64,000 nucleotides of DNA from Fallopia convolvulus (taxonomy: Eukaryota; Streptophyta; Magnoliopsida; Caryophyllales; Polygonaceae). Below, one piece after another: positions 35,958 to 48,211 of the stretch. The notes below the pieces were generated by a model that was not told the DNA's origin, did not search any database, and saw only the letters and a program-made list of their open reading frames with translations. The translations under genes were made by a program, and so were the position numbers. How positions within the stretch are numbered: position 1 is the first letter of the stretch; every line of letters starts with the position of its first letter. The DNA lies in the NCBI GenBank assembly GCA_964016875.1, contig OZ024725.1:47391427-47455426 (forward strand), read 5' to 3'.

Positions 35958-36865
35958 CAGTAGAACCTCTCTAAATTAATACTCGGTAAATTAATAAACT
36001 CTCTAAATTAATATTTTTCTGCGGTCCCGACTTGGGCCAATGCAAAATTTAACAAATTTCGATAAGATAATAAGATAATATATTTTAAAAAACCACTATA
36101 TAAATATAAGGTCCCATTAATATCATAAATTAATAATTATATAAAAAGTTACATAGTCACAACTAAGAAAATCTACTGAAATATGATTGTAGTGTTATTT
36201 GTTTTCTCTTAGTTCTATTTGGAACTCATCTCTAACTTTTCTTATTAGATCCAACATTTCTAGCGTTGTTTTAATAACAAATTTTGCAATGTCAACTATA
36301 TTAATTTTTTGAGACTTCGTCTCATGAACGGATTTTACAGTGTCTAAAACAATTTGCTATTGTCACTTGCTTAACATTAACTATCCAAGCCGAGACTACA
36401 AGATTGATAGCACCCAAAACATTAATCTTACATGGATTGGATTGTATCAACTCATGGCCTTCTAAAATCCTACAATAAAATCTTCTATAATAGTACATTT
36501 TGAAAGCTTTTATTAAAAAAAATCTCTTTAATAATAAATACTCCCTCCGTTTCAAAATAGTTGTTCATAGACAAATTTGCACATATATTTAGGAAAAAAA
36601 ATTCTCTAAAAATTACCCCTATTAAATGGTACTACTACCCCTAAAAGTTGCATTGGAAAAAGTGTATATAATTAAAGTGGTGTAGTTATTAGGGGTATAA
36701 GTGGAAAAAATTCATATATGAACATCTATTGTGAAACAAGAAAAATAGTTCTTATGAACAACTATTGTGAAACGGAGGGAGTATTAATTTATCGGTTAAA
36801 TAATATCTCTATGAAATAATAAAATATTATAATTCCAATACTATTCATTTATAGAGGTTTTACTG
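35958..36865 (-). mobile_element. Pogo-like (Emigrant/Lemi1-type) DNA transposon remnant
   Basis: The ends CAGTAGAACCTCTCTAAATTA and, in reverse complement, CAGTAAAACCTCTATAAATGA are the typical pogo-type terminal inverted repeats, flanked by TA on both sides. The minus strand at 36322-36450 reads INVLGAINLVVSAWIVNVKQ then TIANCFRHC, resembling the C-terminal end of plant pogo/Tigger transposases. A 241-bp Stowaway MITE is inserted at 36541-36781, leaving about 665 bp of pogo sequence. Too short to encode an active transposase. Confidence 0.8.
36541..36781. mobile_element. Stowaway MITE
   Basis: 241 bp with terminal inverted repeats of about 29 bp (CTCCCTCCGTTTCAAAATAG / reverse complement CTCCCTCCGTTTCACAATAG), flanked by TA (36539-36540, 36782-36783). 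Tc1/mariner-derived, non-coding, nested in the pogo-like element. Confidence 0.92.
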
Positions 36866-37483
36866 TATAATGGTTTTTTTGGGCGATAATGGTACTAATG
36901 ATTGGTATCATCACCCCCCGCACGCACACTCACATTGACCACTTCTCACCACCTTAATTTTGAATTTTGATTAATCATTGGTTCTAGCAGTAGGAAGATG
37001 ATATTGCGAGTCGATTTGTTATTTATAAGCTCACTCCAACTATATAAACGACCCATCCAAACACAAATGAAATTATTTGTTCAACATAATTGAAATGTTT
37101 TGAGCCAATCCTTATTGAGATTTATCGAATGAACTGATTGATTTTCCTTGGGTTTTTTTGGTCTTTAGTACTCTACAATAGCACTTGAGAAAGGTATTTA
37201 ACAAGGTCATATAATAAACACGTAAAAATCATTAACCACCTGGAATAGTAAGAATCAAAACTGCATTGACAAATTTCAAAGTAAGATTCCTTTAGAAAAT
37301 ACACTTAAAGACGACAGCAAGTTGAGTGCATTTTGCTAGCACTATAAAAACAAAATTTAAAAAAAAAAAAAAAAAGGCAAATCGCTCGACTTCAGCATTG
37401 ATTTTGACAGATAAAAACTGAAAGCTCTGAACTCAAAATTGGAAGTATGACCTTTGCATTCTATGCTCCCCTTTGTATGCAAC
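36866..37483 (-). other. Downstream region of the Pumilio-type gene
   Basis: Non-coding; the right end is likely the 3' UTR of the minus-strand gene. Contains an A tract around 37358-37375. Confidence 0.4.
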
Positions 37484-40400
37484 TTAATTGTCTTTACCAA
37501 CTTTCCTTGGCTCAGGAATAGTGAGGATCCCCTTCTCTACCAGAGGCTGCAACTCCGATTTTACTAGCTCACGTGTGCTGGCATCTGTCGATTCCATGAA
37601 GGCTGAAATCACCTTAGAACTGCAACCATAGCCAATAGGGGTGGGAAATGAGAGGTGTATTGTGATATAACTAAAAATTATAGAAGACAAAAGAGAGAAT
37701 TTAATCGAACCTGTGACCCTTGGCCCATTCTTCGCACTTTCCTTCTAGTGCTACCTTCCACAAAATGGAGGCAAAAGCAGGACAGTCTAACACAAGCTTT
37801 CGAATGGTTCTGCTGGAATGGAAATTTTCAAGAAGATGTTCTGAATCATCTGATTTCGGCTGAGCTACGAGGGAAGCTATATGTTGATGCAAGGTAGTTA
37901 GCTTATCAGCTAAGGGTGACAGAAGAATTCCATCAGCACCGCCTCTAGCAACCTGTGTGAGTAGTTTAAGACCCAAAGTAACAGTTATCTCACTGTTTTA
38001 AGAAGAGCTTAAAATGGATTCAAAATGTATCTTTATTTTTATTAGCTATAAATTGATTGAAAATGTGTCATGCCAAACACACCCTAATACTAAGAATGTA
38101 AAACATAAAAACTCCCTCACGTGAATATGATAGGAAGGTATATATGATAAAGCATGACAAATGAGTTGTATTGTCAGTACCTCATAAAGAACATCTTTCC
38201 CAATATTTGACATTAGCAATTCTTCTGCACTTTCAATGCATGTGTCGATAAGCTTCTGCAAGATAAACACCGCATTGATAGTTAAATTCTTTGCTCAGCT
38301 ATGAAGCATCATGTTCTTTACTACAATATGCGCAGAAACAGATTGCATACAGAAGCAGAAACCATTAAAAAAAAGAAATAAGAAAAAGAATGAGAGAGAA
38401 GCAGCAGCAGCAGCAGCTGTAGCAAAATAGAAGCCGAATATTCAAAGGGCTCAGCAAAGACACCATGACAACCTCAGCTTACTTCTGACATTCTACTGTA
38501 GTTTCAAGATTTTGCAGTCTCCTACCAAACAACCTTTATTTTACACATTGTGTATTATCTATCTATTAAAATAATATACAATCAGTGGCGATGCCATGTG
38601 TATGCAATATTAGTAGATGGATTAGTTTGATATCAACACTTGATTATATGTTTTTTCAATGCACTGCCACGTGTATGCAATATTTCTAATGTACTTGCAT
38701 AGAGTCTGTGGAAAATTCATAAGACGTAACCCATGGCCAAACTTATCATCCTAAAAAGAAATATTGCATGAAAAAGAGGCAGCTTTCAGGAGATGGGCAA
38801 AGATCATCTAGATTTTAAATATAGATGCTACTACATCTATAACTATTATACTTGAGGAAAAACAGAAGAGGCTTTGAACCTCAGAAGATTTATAAGCCAA
38901 GGAGATTACAAACCTCAGCAAGACCACTTTTAACTAGCAACTCCTGCCTTCGTACGAGAGGATCCTTTTTCCCTCCCTCGACAATTAAGGAAACACCTTC
39001 ATTTGTAGCATCATCATCACCATCAGCCTTGGATGAAGCTGCTTCATGGGCATCTTCCTCTTGCTCTTTGTCAACTTTATGACCATCAACGGCTTCTTCT
39101 TGCTTGCCTGAAACAAGCAGCAATTCTTCTCCATCCTGATATTTAATAATAACTATTGTAAGATACAAACCCCCTAAAAATAACACACACAGACGATAAA
39201 TACACATACACTTGTCAAAACAAACCTTGGAATGTAGAGACGGAACAAAAGAATCCAGGGAGGCCAAATCATCAGGAGAAAAATAGCTGTGACAAAGTGG
39301 ATTTAGTAGCTGCAAGAATGGACGTCTTGCATTCTGAAATGTTAATAAATAAAAGAGTCAAATTGCAGATCATCAATCTCATTTCTAGGTTGCACGAGAA
39401 AAAAAACACTATGGAAAGATTTACAGCTGCATTGGAAATAATGTTACAAAGCTGAGTACAATAATATTAGACAGATAAAACTAACCTTTTCCAAAACAAC
39501 CTCCTTTAGGTTTGATTGAAGCTCCTGAATGACAACCTAAGATTGGAAAAAGTGCCATTAGTGCTAGGAAGCAGGAACCTACCTATAGCTAATCTATTAA
39601 GCAGCAAACCTCCCACAACAAATTAATGTGGATAATAACCTTTGAGAGCAGCTTGGTGTCATCAACTGTTGACAGAATACAGACCAGAACCTGTGGCAAC
39701 AAGTCCAGTAAATCTCTTACACAACAGCAAAAAGAATTGAAGTGTAGAATAAAGCAAGACAAATTGCGCAAATTCAAAATCAAAGGAAGGGGAAGAAATA
39801 TTGCATACACATGGTATGATCCTGTTTGAAACTATGACATATTGTTAGGGTATCATATGATTTTACTACGATGATTTAATGTTTATTTCCCCGAGTAATA
39901 ATTTTAACTGACACCAAAGTAATCATTAATAAGACTACAAGTCTTGAAACAACTGCAGAGAAAAACAGGATGACATTTGCATCAAAGATGATCTGAAAAA
40001 TCTTGGTACGTGTATTGTCCTACTAAAACTGGCAAATTCAGAGATTTTCTTTAGAAGACCACTCTAAAAATACAAATAAGCAATTGTAAAGTACAAAATC
40101 GAAAACGTATCAGCAAAAGAAATAACACTTTTCACTGTGCTATCATTTGGCATATAAAAAGGGAAAATAGAGTTTCAAATCTCACTCCTGCAGATGAATC
40201 TTTTCACTTTTTTCAACAGTTAACCTTAAAGTTACAGTTCTATGGAATCGGCAGAAATTCAGTAACACCACAAGACAAATTAATAATAATAGACACTAAG
40301 AATCCTACCATGGTGCCACAATGATCATTGGCTGTCTTCACTATATGTCCTTTCAGTCCTTTAATAATCTTCTTTCTTTCCTGAAAAACATTAAACAAGC

Positions 40401-43400
40401 AACCCTCAAAACAAATCCTCCTTCCCTTTTTGACAACATCATCCCAAGAAAGTGTATACAAACCTTAGCACTCCCATGCTTAATACACATAATTCCAATT
40501 TTTGAGCCATCTCTAGTGTGAATCATTCGTACAAGGAGAGGTCCACACAGTTGTTGTATAACAGCTGCTGCGGAAGACTGCAAAGTTGGAGTAAGGGTTA
40601 TGGAAGTAAGTACAAAAGCTACACATAAAAAAGCGCAGTGAAAAACTCAAAAAAGATAAGATGGTAACTGAGCAACACTGGAGGTAATTGCATCAGGTGA
40701 ATTGATCCACAAAAGCAAAGGAAGGGGAAGAAATATGATGAATAAGCATAATTTCAAACAGGATCATACCTGACCAGCAATGCTCAAGTACTCTACTAAT
40801 GCTTTGTGTATGATAGAGTGGTCAACTATTGCTTTGTCAAGGATTGGCTGAAGCACAGAAGTCATGTGGCGCAAAACTGAGGACTTTTGAAAGCCTAGTT
40901 TAGAAATAATATCTGATAACCTGAAATAAAATAATGTAGAGTTAAATGTCAATCCTGTAGCATAAAAATACCAGGGAGGTGTCAAATGTCTGCTAGACTG
41001 CACTGAAAAGCTTAATCTACATATCAAGGTTACTATGTGGAACAACAAAACTGTAAAGCATACATTGTCAGACTTATTACAGACCAAGGTTGTCAAATCT
41101 CATTGGAAACTACTTGGAACAGCCACGTTAAAGCTTCAGTGAAATGGTCTCTTTTGCTTGTTAAAAGAAACAAGCACAAAGAACAATACACTAATAAGCA
41201 ATTTTTGCTACAAGAAAAAGAAAAACACACTAATAAACAGCTTTTAGATTTTTTTTATGCTGTAATTGATAGATGATTAGATGTTTAGTTATCCAAAACG
41301 TGTGACTGTACCAAGTAATTATTATCTTCGTTTAGTGTAGAAGATTATAGACTCCAGCACAGAAAAAAGGCAGAATGGGTCAGGAAGCTAATAACTAGAA
41401 AAATGTTTGGAAGGGCAATATGAATAAAAAAATCCTCTTGTTCTCTTATGCAGGAAAGAACTATTAAATAAGTAAGAAGTGTCAAAAATATATGTAGCAA
41501 TGTTCTCAACTTGCAACTATAATTGTTATAAATCCATTTGAGAACCTACCTAAAACAATAGTTCCTCTCCGAAACATAATAATCTCCATGAGATATATAG
41601 ACTACTATGCTACTACAAGTTTCTGAAACCACTCCAAAGTAATGACCAAAATAAATGGACTCTATCAGCAAGAATAAAGGGGTATTATTTAGTGTCTTCA
41701 TCAAAAACAGAACAACACTCACCTGTTTTCTTTAATATTGGACAGATCCTTAAACAGTTGGAGTTCAGTAGAATATAACTCCATCAACATTTCACGTTTT
41801 TGCGCTCCAGTGCCCAATTGGTAGGCCTGTTCTATCACTGCAAATACCAAAAGAGAAATGAGCATGTTACATGACCCACAGAACAACAAAATTAAGCTCA
41901 AAGGGGTTGTCTAACCTAGTTTTCTAAGAAATTAAATGAAATGAACAAAGAGGAATTGATTAGCCTAACAAGTATAAAGCCAAAGTGATGGCTCCACATG
42001 ATCTATTAATCACTAGGACAACAAGGGACCAACACCAAGAGTAACATTCAAGATAAATATCAATTATTCTTAGAACATACCTGATGATCCAACATAGTGC
42101 CGAAGAAGAGAAGCGACACGCCCACGGAGTGAGGAGATAAAGCCAGCCAGCTGCTTTTTAGAGGCTGAAATTCAATGCAATGACGATAAATAATAACCAA
42201 AAAAAACCTTCAAAAGGGAGCCATCTAGCCCATTTATAAGTTCCTAAATAAAAGCTTACCACTATCCAACATTTTATTCACAAGATGCACTGCATACTTG
42301 TTGCAAGCAAGATCGAGGATATGTGGTTGCAACTCTGCATATACATTATTCCTCTCATCCTCAGAGCAATACTTAACACAAGTCTGACATTAAGCACAGA
42401 ACAGAATTAGTTTTTACATTCTGTGTCAGAAAAATTGCAGAGCTCAAGGCAAAGAAAGCCTTAAGTACCTGCAGAACACGAGATGACACATGAGAGGCTG
42501 CAATTTCATGAATCTTTCCCTTCATTTTCTGTAGAGCATCAGATATGAACCTAATAGCACATTAGCACAACTGATTATCACATATGTGACACCTATATGA
42601 TATATATTAAACAGGATTATTTCTTATAAATTGCATACTTTGATCTTTCTTCTTTCTGAATGTTCCGACGCCTCATTTTCTCCCATAGCAATGCAAGTTC
42701 CTGTATAAAAAATTAAACATATTTGAAATTTTAGTTTAGCTAAAAAAAAGATACCTAATTATTTGACAAGAAGAAACAACTTGAGCAGTGCATTTCAATC
42801 CTTATAACCAGTTATAGAGCAGGATTGAATTACAAAATGTAAATGACATTGATAATCTTGAGTTGCTGGTGTGCACAAAGACATACAATGACAGGAAAAA
42901 TCCACTAACTATAATCAGAAACGAATAAATTAAATCTGACTTCAAAATTTTCCGATATTGCAAGGTATAATTTGATTATGACTATAAATTACTCAAGCCC
43001 AACAACTTTAACTTCCACAATTCAACTCCAAACTAGTTTTTATTTACCAATATAAAACATATGCCACATCGAAATCCATACAAGCCACAAATATCAAAAA
43101 CTTGCAAAAATTAAACGAGATAAGTTAACAAGTGCTTTACATAACATATCTTCATTTACAAATACTGGGGTAAATTACACAAAACCAACGTAATATAGGT
43201 CACTTTGTACAAATCAAATTGTCTCCCTCTCATAGAATGGAGATACCTCTAAACTTTTTCTAACAAACAAAGACGGGTTACAAATAGAAGTTTATCTATT
43301 GACAGATTATCCATTGTTGTTACCTCACTCATTTTACCGTTAGTAAAGGCTTAAGAAAAAGAAATGGTTAAACTATTCCAGTTATAACATATATATATAG

Positions 43401-44388
43401 TGTTTGCTTTTTAAAACATAGAGATGTGTATCTGACAATTTATGTTTGGCTTTGTCTTCCCTGCCCTTAATTGACTCAACAACCACTATGCCCTCGTTGG
43501 GTATTTAGTGTTTGTTGTTAGGCTCTCTTCGGTCCTCACCTGAAAAACAAGCCTTCCCCAACCCGACCACCCCCACCAACCACCACAACTCATTCGGACT
43601 CCTCAACAGCCTCCAGTCCGTCCCTTGAATGAACAAACCCCCTCATCAAAGATGGGTAACAACTTGGGAATTTAGTGTATGGTATGAAAGCAAACAAACA
43701 CACAACCAAACATTACCCGCAATACCATTTATTTAGAAAAAATGTTGCCCTTGACGGACTGCCTATGCCCGAATCCTAAGGCACTTCAGAAACAAATTTC
43801 CAAGCTGAACCTATATTGCACAGTGCATAATCTAGCTACATCCCGAAGAAAATGTCAAATAACTCATCATACGTGGCTCAAAACACTCATTTGCAGTAGA
43901 AATCGGATCAAACTTATCAGGAATTAATCCATGAAGAAAAAAAAGAGAGGAATTTAAAGTGCTCACCTGTTCAAGATCGAAATGGCGCTTCCTCCTCTTC
44001 TTCCTAGCCTCCGTTAGTTCCTACAAAAATGTAAAGGAAGTCCCGATAAAACTCAAGCAAAGAGCCAATGCAACCAGCACAAAATCCAGAGGAAACAAAC
44101 AAGAACCTTAGCTCGTTGGCGGCTTTCCCGCTTGGACAAAGGATCCTCCTGCTTCGCGTGGGGTTGCTTGTTCTTAACCAGAAATGGAACCTTTCCTTTG
44201 CTCGGAGGAGCACTTCGCGAGGGCTTTACAGCCAAGGGCTTCGACTTCTTCTTCGCAGCTTCTGCTTCGCCTTTACCGCCAGGAATTCGCTTCCTCTTAT
44301 TCGAAGTATCGCCTTTCCGGTCCGTCTGCGCCGGCGAAAAAGCCTTTACTCCGGCCTTCGACTGTTTACGATTTTCAGCAGGACTCAT
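37484..44388 (-). CDS. Pumilio homologue 24 / PUF6-type rRNA-processing protein
   Basis: Seventeen exons on the minus strand: 44107-44388, 43967-44020, 42639-42700, 42469-42550, 42260-42383, 42081-42164, 41723-41837, 40770-40920, 40464-40577, 40309-40380, 39640-39690, 39486-39536, 39226-39333, 38914-39135, 38181-38255, 37711-37952, 37484-37619. All introns are GT-AG and the chain reads 674 residues without a stop, close to Arabidopsis APUM24. The family (yeast Puf6, human PUM3) is nucleolar and binds pre-rRNA during large-subunit assembly. A Lys/Arg-rich N-terminus likely carries nuclear signals. Degenerate Puf repeats follow (HEIAASHVSSRVLQTCVKYC, DLACNKYAVHLVNKMLDS, DGSKIGIMCIKHGSAKERK), then the CPL domain, an acidic insert (VDKEQEEDAHEA) and a C-terminal tail. 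No lesion seen. Confidence 0.95.
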
Positions 44389-44640
44389 CTTTCTCTTTCA
44401 ACCCGGCGGCTGGTGTGTGGTTTAATGAGGGTTTTGGTGTTGGAAGAGATCGTTCGTAGGTGGCGTCTGCGCTCTCTTTTTCAATGTCTGCCAATTCGGG
44501 TATAACAAAGCTGGGAATGGGCCGGGCAATTTGAATCCGGATTTGATCCGGAAAGTTTCTTGGAGCAAAGCCCATACCCGTAATAATTCCATGATTTTCC
44601 AGTGCAAAGTTCATTTTTCAAAAGAAAAAATTGGAGAAGG
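44389..44640 (-). promoter_or_regulatory. Upstream region of the Pumilio-type gene
   Basis: A GGCCCA (site II-like) element lies at 44518-44523 on the minus strand, 130 bp before the start codon. It is an element common in promoters of plant ribosome-related genes, and AAAACCCTC (telobox-like, not exact) occurs near 44429. Functional role is inferred. Confidence 0.4.
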
Positions 44641-45690
44641 CAGCATCAAGCATGTCCAACAATTTTTTTTTTCTTTTCCTCTAAAAAAAACAATTTTTTT
44701 GCTTAAAGCATCGACAGCTTTTTTATTTAAAAAAATCCTGCATTTATAACTTTTATTTATATAAATATAATATTTTACAATATTTATTTAATAATAATTG
44801 ATTAGTTTTTAAAACCAATAAAAAATTACAAAATTACAAAATCTAATTCTAATATATAATAAAAAAAATATTTAAATAATAAGAAAATAATGATATTCTA
44901 AAATATTTCCTAGCTTTGATCCCACCTCGGCCATTTTATAACAATGTGTTCAATTCATATAATTAAGAATAAGAATTAATAAGAAATAAACACATCATGT
45001 CAATCTTTGGAAAAAGGAAATTAGTAAAATAATTAGCAATAGTATTAATAGTCAATAGAGACCTTCAATTGTTATTAAGGGTAAATTAAACATACTTTGC
45101 CTAAGAGTAATTTAACAAGCAAAAGCATCAAATTGGGGATTATTTGTTCTTTAAGAAAATAAAGAAGTAAATTTGAATTTGAGAAATGCTCCGAACTTAG
45201 GGAAGGCTCCTTATACTTTAGTACTTTCTCCGATCCATTTTTAGTGAGCCTCTCTTTTTTTTCCAATTTAAGTGTTATTTGAGACTTGTCCAAACTATTT
45301 ACATCATTTCCAAAAAAATTTAAATAAAGTTGACACTTTTTCCTTTCTAGATTAATGGTCTTCATGAGATTTGATTGGCCCTTATTGAAATATCTTCATC
45401 CAAAAAATATAGGTATAGGTGTATCACCATCTTCCATAGTGAAATGACGAGTTTAGATGAAAATTAAAGTTCTTCTTAATATGTGTGTAAATTCCGAAAA
45501 TGTCACTTAAAATCGATTAAATGGGGTATTTATTTCCATTTTGGAAAATAGGATAGAAAACTTATTGTACAATAAAAAGGCCAAAAAATATCTAAAACCC
45601 CACATTCAAATGAAATAGAAAAATTGTTGCTCATTCTCTTAATTTTCAACATAATGACACTTAAGAATCTTATCTTTTTATTGTATGAAG
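44641..45690. other. No gene; AT-rich, one Stowaway-like end
   Basis: Non-coding. Near 45218-45255 TACTTTCTCCGATCCATTTT resembles one end of a Stowaway-type MITE; I found no matching partner end. Confidence 0.35.
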
Positions 45691-46678
45691 AATATAGGAG
45701 CTTATAAGTAAATATTGTAACTAGAGAGTTACCTTGGTAATAAGGTCAGTTACCTTTGTAATAAGGCCATTATTAGTAAATATTGTAACTGAGGAAGTCA
45801 TCATTGTAAACTCAACTTGATTGTTTTTGTTCTTGAATGAAGATAAGCTTCTATGGCATTTTCTCCATTTATGTCATAGATTTTCATGGTATCGAAGTAA
45901 GAAGAGTGCTTCTGATTTCTTTGAAAATTGATTGCGTTTGATAAAGAGTAAAGACAATACGAATGGAAAAAAAAATTAGATGATCAAAATCGTGGAAGAT
46001 CGTGATCCAATTTGAGTCAAATTTTAGGAATAATATATGTTATCTGATTCGTTGAAACTTTCAAGTTCTAATATCTCGAAATACAATTGTAACAATTCAA
46101 TTCGACGGTACCAATTTCTTAAACTGAAGTAGAGGAATCATGGCTCTTCGAATGAAATACAAATTTCCATTGATGGTAAGATTGTTTGACTCCCTAAATA
46201 TTTTGATGAATTTGATAGATGGGTGCATTGTTATTATATGATTAGGCGTGTTAGTTGTCAAATGTCGTGACAAAAATGTTTTTGAGGAATTTATGTATGT
46301 GAATTTGATAAGACAAATGTGGGAAGAAATTGTTGAGAAGTATGGACGGACAAACGGGCCTTTTCTATTTCAATTGAAGAGAAGTTTGAATTCTATAATT
46401 CAATGAAATTCAAATGTTGTTGAGTACTTTGGAAAGCTGGAAAAGATTTGAGATGAAATCTTTACACTAGAAGGAATTCCTTAATACTTTTGTGGAGGGA
46501 TAAGTCATTGCTCTGTGAATTGATTGTAAGATTATGGAGTCTGACTCAAATGAGAAGTTGCTTCAATTTCGTAAGGGGTTAAATGATGAATTCAATAGTG
46601 TTTGAAAGTATATATTATCACTTTATCATTTTCCAACATTGAATCATTCTTTTTACCTGGTTTTACAAACGGAAAATA
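45690..46678 (+). pseudogene. Decayed Copia element: LTR end, primer site and gag, left part
   Basis: An LTR-like stretch with a repeated AGTAAATATTGTAACT ends near 45886. TGGTATCGAAGTAAG, a changed tRNA-Met primer site, follows. From about 46130 broken readings give a Copia gag (MWEEIVEKYGRTNGPFLFQL, NVVEYFGKLEKI, LRFRKGLNDEFNS-like). It stops abruptly at 46678 and the gag zinc knuckle resumes at 54.4-54.8 kb, so a large block was inserted in between. Confidence 0.7.
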
Positions 46679-47199
46679 TGACACCCTTATACCCTGTTAC
46701 GTATACTAGTTAAACTTATTTCGTATACACACAGATAATTCACATATAGCAACTATCCATGTAAGCACATATTAGAAAGTAACAAACATATAAGGTTGAA
46801 CACACAATTCTATGTCGTTACTTCTCAAACTAATACATCTATTACTCTAACTTCTATTACAACCCATGTCTAAGATGTAAATGAGGAGGAGAAGGTTGCT
46901 TAGAGCTTCAGTCGGTCGACCTGTATGAATGTGACCTCTAAAAGAGACACACGTCAGAAAGTTCTAGCTGAACCTGAAAAATTGCTTTGCGATTTACGTG
47001 GGTTACATACTCAGTGAATATAAACCATCATCAATTATTTCACACATAGCCAAGCAATTAGTCCATGTACATATACATACATACATATATATATATATAT
47101 CAAATATGAATTTACTATGCAAATGCAAATGTTGATGTATTCGATTTATTATTCCGTGAGTTGTTCAAGCTTGAATCTGCCCCGGGTTTACTATATATG

Positions 47200-47300
47200 G
47201 ACTCTTATTGTCTCTTTAGCAATGAAATCCGAAGATCTCCTGATTATGACTCTTATGGTCGCTTTAAGAAAGAAATTCAAAGATTTCCTCATTATGACCC
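47200..47300. repeat. Two diverged copies of a ~52-bp repeat
   Basis: GACTCTTATTGTCTCTTTAG and GACTCTTATGGTCGCTTTAA each start a unit ending ...TCCT[C/G]ATTATGA. Lies inside the putative long LTR. Confidence 0.65.
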
Positions 47301-47370
47301 GTAGGTCCTGTATGATCCGTAGATCATGTATGATCTGAAGATCCTGTATGATCCGTAAGTCCTGTAATAC
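47299..47370. repeat. 18-bp tandem repeat, four copies
   Basis: Units CCGTAGGTCCTGTATGAT, CCGTAGATCATGTATGAT, CTGAAGATCCTGTATGAT and a shorter last copy, in direct succession. Confidence 0.85.
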
Positions 47371-47499
47371 AAATTCAGGGCAAGACAGTCAGAGATCCTT
47401 TTAATCTCATTGCAATATGCTATGCAATCAAGTGCATCCTGTAATCATATATCATATGACATCTGCTAACATACTTTCTATGCAAACAACTCTGGAATT

Positions 47500-47750
47500 T
47501 TCAAAGTTATCACATATAACACATATATCCATATAACTCATATAGCACATATATCCATATAGCACATATAGCACATATAGCACACATATCTATAAAGCAC
47601 ATATGGTTTAATCTCTGGTCTATACTCACCCATATAACACATATATCATATACCACATATAGCATATATAGCATATATTTTCGTATAAAACATATAACAC
47701 ATAGGGTTTAATCTCCGGTCTATACTCACCCATATAACACATTGACTCGA
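47500..47750. repeat. CACATATA-rich tandem array with a 100-bp duplication
   Basis: Many short units of the form CACATATAGCACATATATCC. A 42-bp segment starting GGTTTAATCTC occurs at 47605 and again at 47705. Confidence 0.8.
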
Positions 47751-48211
47751 CTAAAGTCGTTGTGCCGAGATCAAAAATAAATTACCCTAAATTACAAACC
47801 AAGTATAGCATGCAAGTAAGGGGTCGAACCCAAGAGAATAAGTATTTCCAATCAATCAGCAAAGACAGGGGTTTTGGTTTAAGCAAGCAAACAGAATTAA
47901 GTTTCAAATCAGTTAAAAGCAAGCAGAGTTCATTCAATCAATTCCACCTTTTCAATCTTTCGATCATTGATTCATCCACTTTTCTATATTTCCTAGGTTA
48001 ATTCCAATCCTTATTAAAGATTTCCTCTTGTCCACGGTCCAAGCGAAATTATGATATGAATAAGGATGCTTAATTCAAATCATGCAAAGTATTAAGGATA
48101 ATAGGAAATCAAATCATGCAATCAAACAACGAGTCTCATGCATAAAATAACCATCAAATACTCTTTCTCAATTCCAGTCCACAGTCTTGGAAAAGAGTTT
48201 TTTCAAGGATA

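Noticed and set aside
44053..44505. Long plus-strand reading frames opposite the Pumilio gene start
   Set aside because: They are shadows of exon 1, whose Lys/Arg-rich coding leaves antisense frames open; no known motif.
47299..47750. A CRISPR-like array of short repeats
   Set aside because: The repeats are contiguous without unique spacers, lie in an LTR of a plant nuclear genome and are degenerate.
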